Positions 62,558 to 64,000 of a stretch of DNA of 64,000 nt are shown here, one piece after another (within the stretch, counting starts at the first letter, position 1; every line of letters starts with the position of its first letter). This DNA comes from Phytophthora quininea. Its lineage: Eukaryota > Oomycota > Peronosporomycetes > Peronosporales > Peronosporaceae. A model generated the notes under the pieces. It worked only from the letters and a program-made list of their open reading frames with translations, was not told the origin of the DNA and made no database searches. The translations under genes and the position numbers were made by a program. Location: the NCBI GenBank assembly GCA_011947345.1, contig JAAVTG010000565.1, forward strand, positions 62,001 to 126,000, in the 5' to 3' direction.

Positions 62558-64000
62558 CGCCCTCCTCCAAAGTGACACTCGTCACTGAGGAAGATGCTGC
62601 TCAGACAAACCGATCATCGCACTCAATGCTTCGAGCCTATCGCGGGCCAGTGGCATCGTCATAAGGGTGGAAGGATTCACGTCAGTCTTGACCTTCCACA
62701 AATCCACGGTCTTCTTCTCCACTTAATCGCGTGCGTTGTGCCAACGTAGCTCGATGTGTCGCGACCTGCGACTGTAGGTTGGGTTGGTAGCCGTTACGTA
62801 GGTCGCCTGGTTGTCAATTCCCATTCGAACTTTAGTCTCCAAGTCTAGAAACACTTGGATCAGCATGTGGCGCAGCCCTTGGCCTTCCATGCATGCCTCG
62901 CGTGCCGCAAGATGCTCCGCCTCTGCTGTCGATTGCGCCACAATAGTTTGGCGTCTTGATGCCCTCGAAACTGCGCCACCAGTCATGCAGTGAACAAAAC
63001 CTGTAATGATCTTGCTCGTGTCAGGATCATTGCCCCAGTCGGAGTCACAATATTCATCAACTATCAACTCAGGCGTTTGCTCGGCTAACTTGTTTCGTGT
63101 GTACACAATTCCTTGCGTCTTGGTACCAACGAGGTATCTGAGCACTCTCTTGGCCGCGCCAATGTGTTGCTGTGTTGGCTTTTGAACGTATTGACTGAGC
63201 TGTCCAACCGAGAACGCGAGGTCCGGCCGAGTACAGGTCGTCAAATACATGAGGGATCCGGCAAGTTCACGATACGGGAACTTCTTGCCGTTAGCAGGCG
63301 CCTCCTTACGTCGATCCACCTCATCGTCTTTCACCGTCAGACGCATGTTCGTCTTCATAGGAATTCTACTTGGGTGAGCGTCCACAAAATTGAACCGCTC
63401 GATAATGTCTTCGCAGTACTTCGTCTGATGAATCTTGATTGAATCTGCATTCTGTTCCATTTGCACGACGAGGTACGTGTTGAGAAGACCTTGGTCCTTA
63501 TGCTCATAGTCGGTATCTAGCTGCTCAAACATCCTCTTCTTGAACTCAACGTTGTTCGTCGCGCACAGAATATCATCAACGTACAAAATTACGATATCGA
63601 ATTCGCCGTCTCTATCATAGAAAAAAGGCACTGCTCGGTCTCACACAGCTTGAAACCGTAGTCCAGGAACCAGCGATTCACCTCACTGTTCCACTCTCTG
63701 CCGGACCGGCGCAGCCCGTACAAAGCTTTCTCATTGATGTATATCATGCCATCATCATCGCACGGGTAGCCTTCCACCTCTTCCAAGTGCTGCTTAATAC
63801 CTAACACAGCATTGAGGTGGGCCGTGTTAATGTCTCCTTGGTAGATTGTCAAGTTCAGCATGATGCACACTGCAACAAACGTCCTGAATGTCGCCATGCG
63901 TGCCACAGGAGAAAATGTGTCCGTGAAGTCGATACCAAATCGCTGCTTGTCGCCACGAGGAACAACGCGTGGTCGGTACCTCACAATATATAGGTGATCT
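62558..64000 (-). mobile_element. Ty1/copia retrotransposon, 3' part, truncated by window edge
   Basis: Minus-strand copia pol (reverse transcriptase then RNase H at the C-terminus, the copia order) followed by a polypurine tract and LTR start. Integrase and gag would lie to the right of the window. It sits against the broken gypsy copy, consistent with nested insertion. Confidence 0.8.
62582..64000 (-). CDS. Copia Pol, reverse transcriptase and RNase H, partial
   Basis: Two frames join at the T6 run (plus 63621-63626, one base short). RT motifs: FSPVARMATFRTFVAV, YQGDINTAHLNAVLG, KALYGLRRSGREWN, and the catalytic box ILYVDDILCA. Then the copia connection (GSLMYLTTCTRPDLAFSVG, LSQYVQ) and RNase H (DEYCDSDWGNDPDTSKIITG, VAQSTAEAEHLAAREACMEG, SRHIELRWHNARD). 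An in-frame TAA at 62725-62723 follows ARD; the frame then stays open (VEKKTVDLWKVKTDVNPS) to a second stop at 62582. Copia proteins usually read RDQVEKG here, so the TAA probably replaces a CAA. The 5' part continues beyond 64000. Confidence 0.82.

Noticed and set aside
1..64000. tRNA, rRNA or CRISPR features
   Set aside because: A read for tRNA T-loop patterns gave only a chance hit in coding sequence near 54015, and no spaced direct repeats typical of CRISPR were seen. A tRNAscan or Infernal run would be decisive.
3528..64000. RXLR, Crinkler or other secreted effector genes
   Set aside because: No ORF starts with a signal peptide followed by RXLR-EER or LFLAK motifs. The gene core looks like a conserved housekeeping island.

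Overview
The window looks like nuclear DNA of an oomycete, most likely Phytophthora or a close relative. The signs are dense intron-poor genes with short GT-AG introns (mostly about 50-75 nt), the 16-base oomycete initiator (Inr) motif, two genes fusing a seven-helix receptor to a TKL-type kinase (a class known as oomycete GPCR-bigrams), and LTR retrotransposons at both edges.

Layout. 1-3043: 5' part of a Ty3/gypsy element on the minus strand (LTR, primer site, gag, pol running off the left edge). 3528-58329: gene-rich core. In order it holds a SAM-domain protein, a small unknown protein, two large unknown proteins, a putative N-myristoylated unknown protein, EAF6, a Na+/H+ exchanger, an unknown protein, a purple-acid-phosphatase-like enzyme, a CS-domain protein, CDC20, a LisH-SANT-MINDY deubiquitinase, a 7TM-kinase-DEP receptor, eIF2D, PGAP1, AP-4 sigma, APC11, a VPS37-type ESCRT-I subunit, an ankyrin protein, a giant TRIP12/UPL3-class HECT ligase, an LRR protein, the large TFIIIC subunit, exportin-4, a second 7TM-kinase-DEP receptor, and WRNIP1. 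58330-59588: gene-poor. 59589-62366: decayed Ty3/gypsy copy on the plus strand. 62367-64000: Ty1/copia element on the minus strand that appears to have inserted into it.

Genes are packed mostly as alternating head-to-head and tail-to-tail pairs, with intergenic gaps of 1 to about 200 bases, so bidirectional promoters and overlapping 3' ends are expected. Several unrelated genes touch ubiquitin or the cell cycle (CDC20, APC11, HECT, MINDY, VPS37, WRNIP1 with a UBZ finger). Nothing in the sequence shows that they form one system.

Most long genes carry one or more apparent frame breaks. Nearly all are losses of a single base, usually inside a short homopolymer. For 13 genes, counting one missing base per break makes the total coding length an exact multiple of three, and where the family is known it also matches the usual family length. 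I read these as consensus errors in the assembly rather than pseudogenes, and give the break positions. All family names rest on reading motifs by eye; no database search was run.
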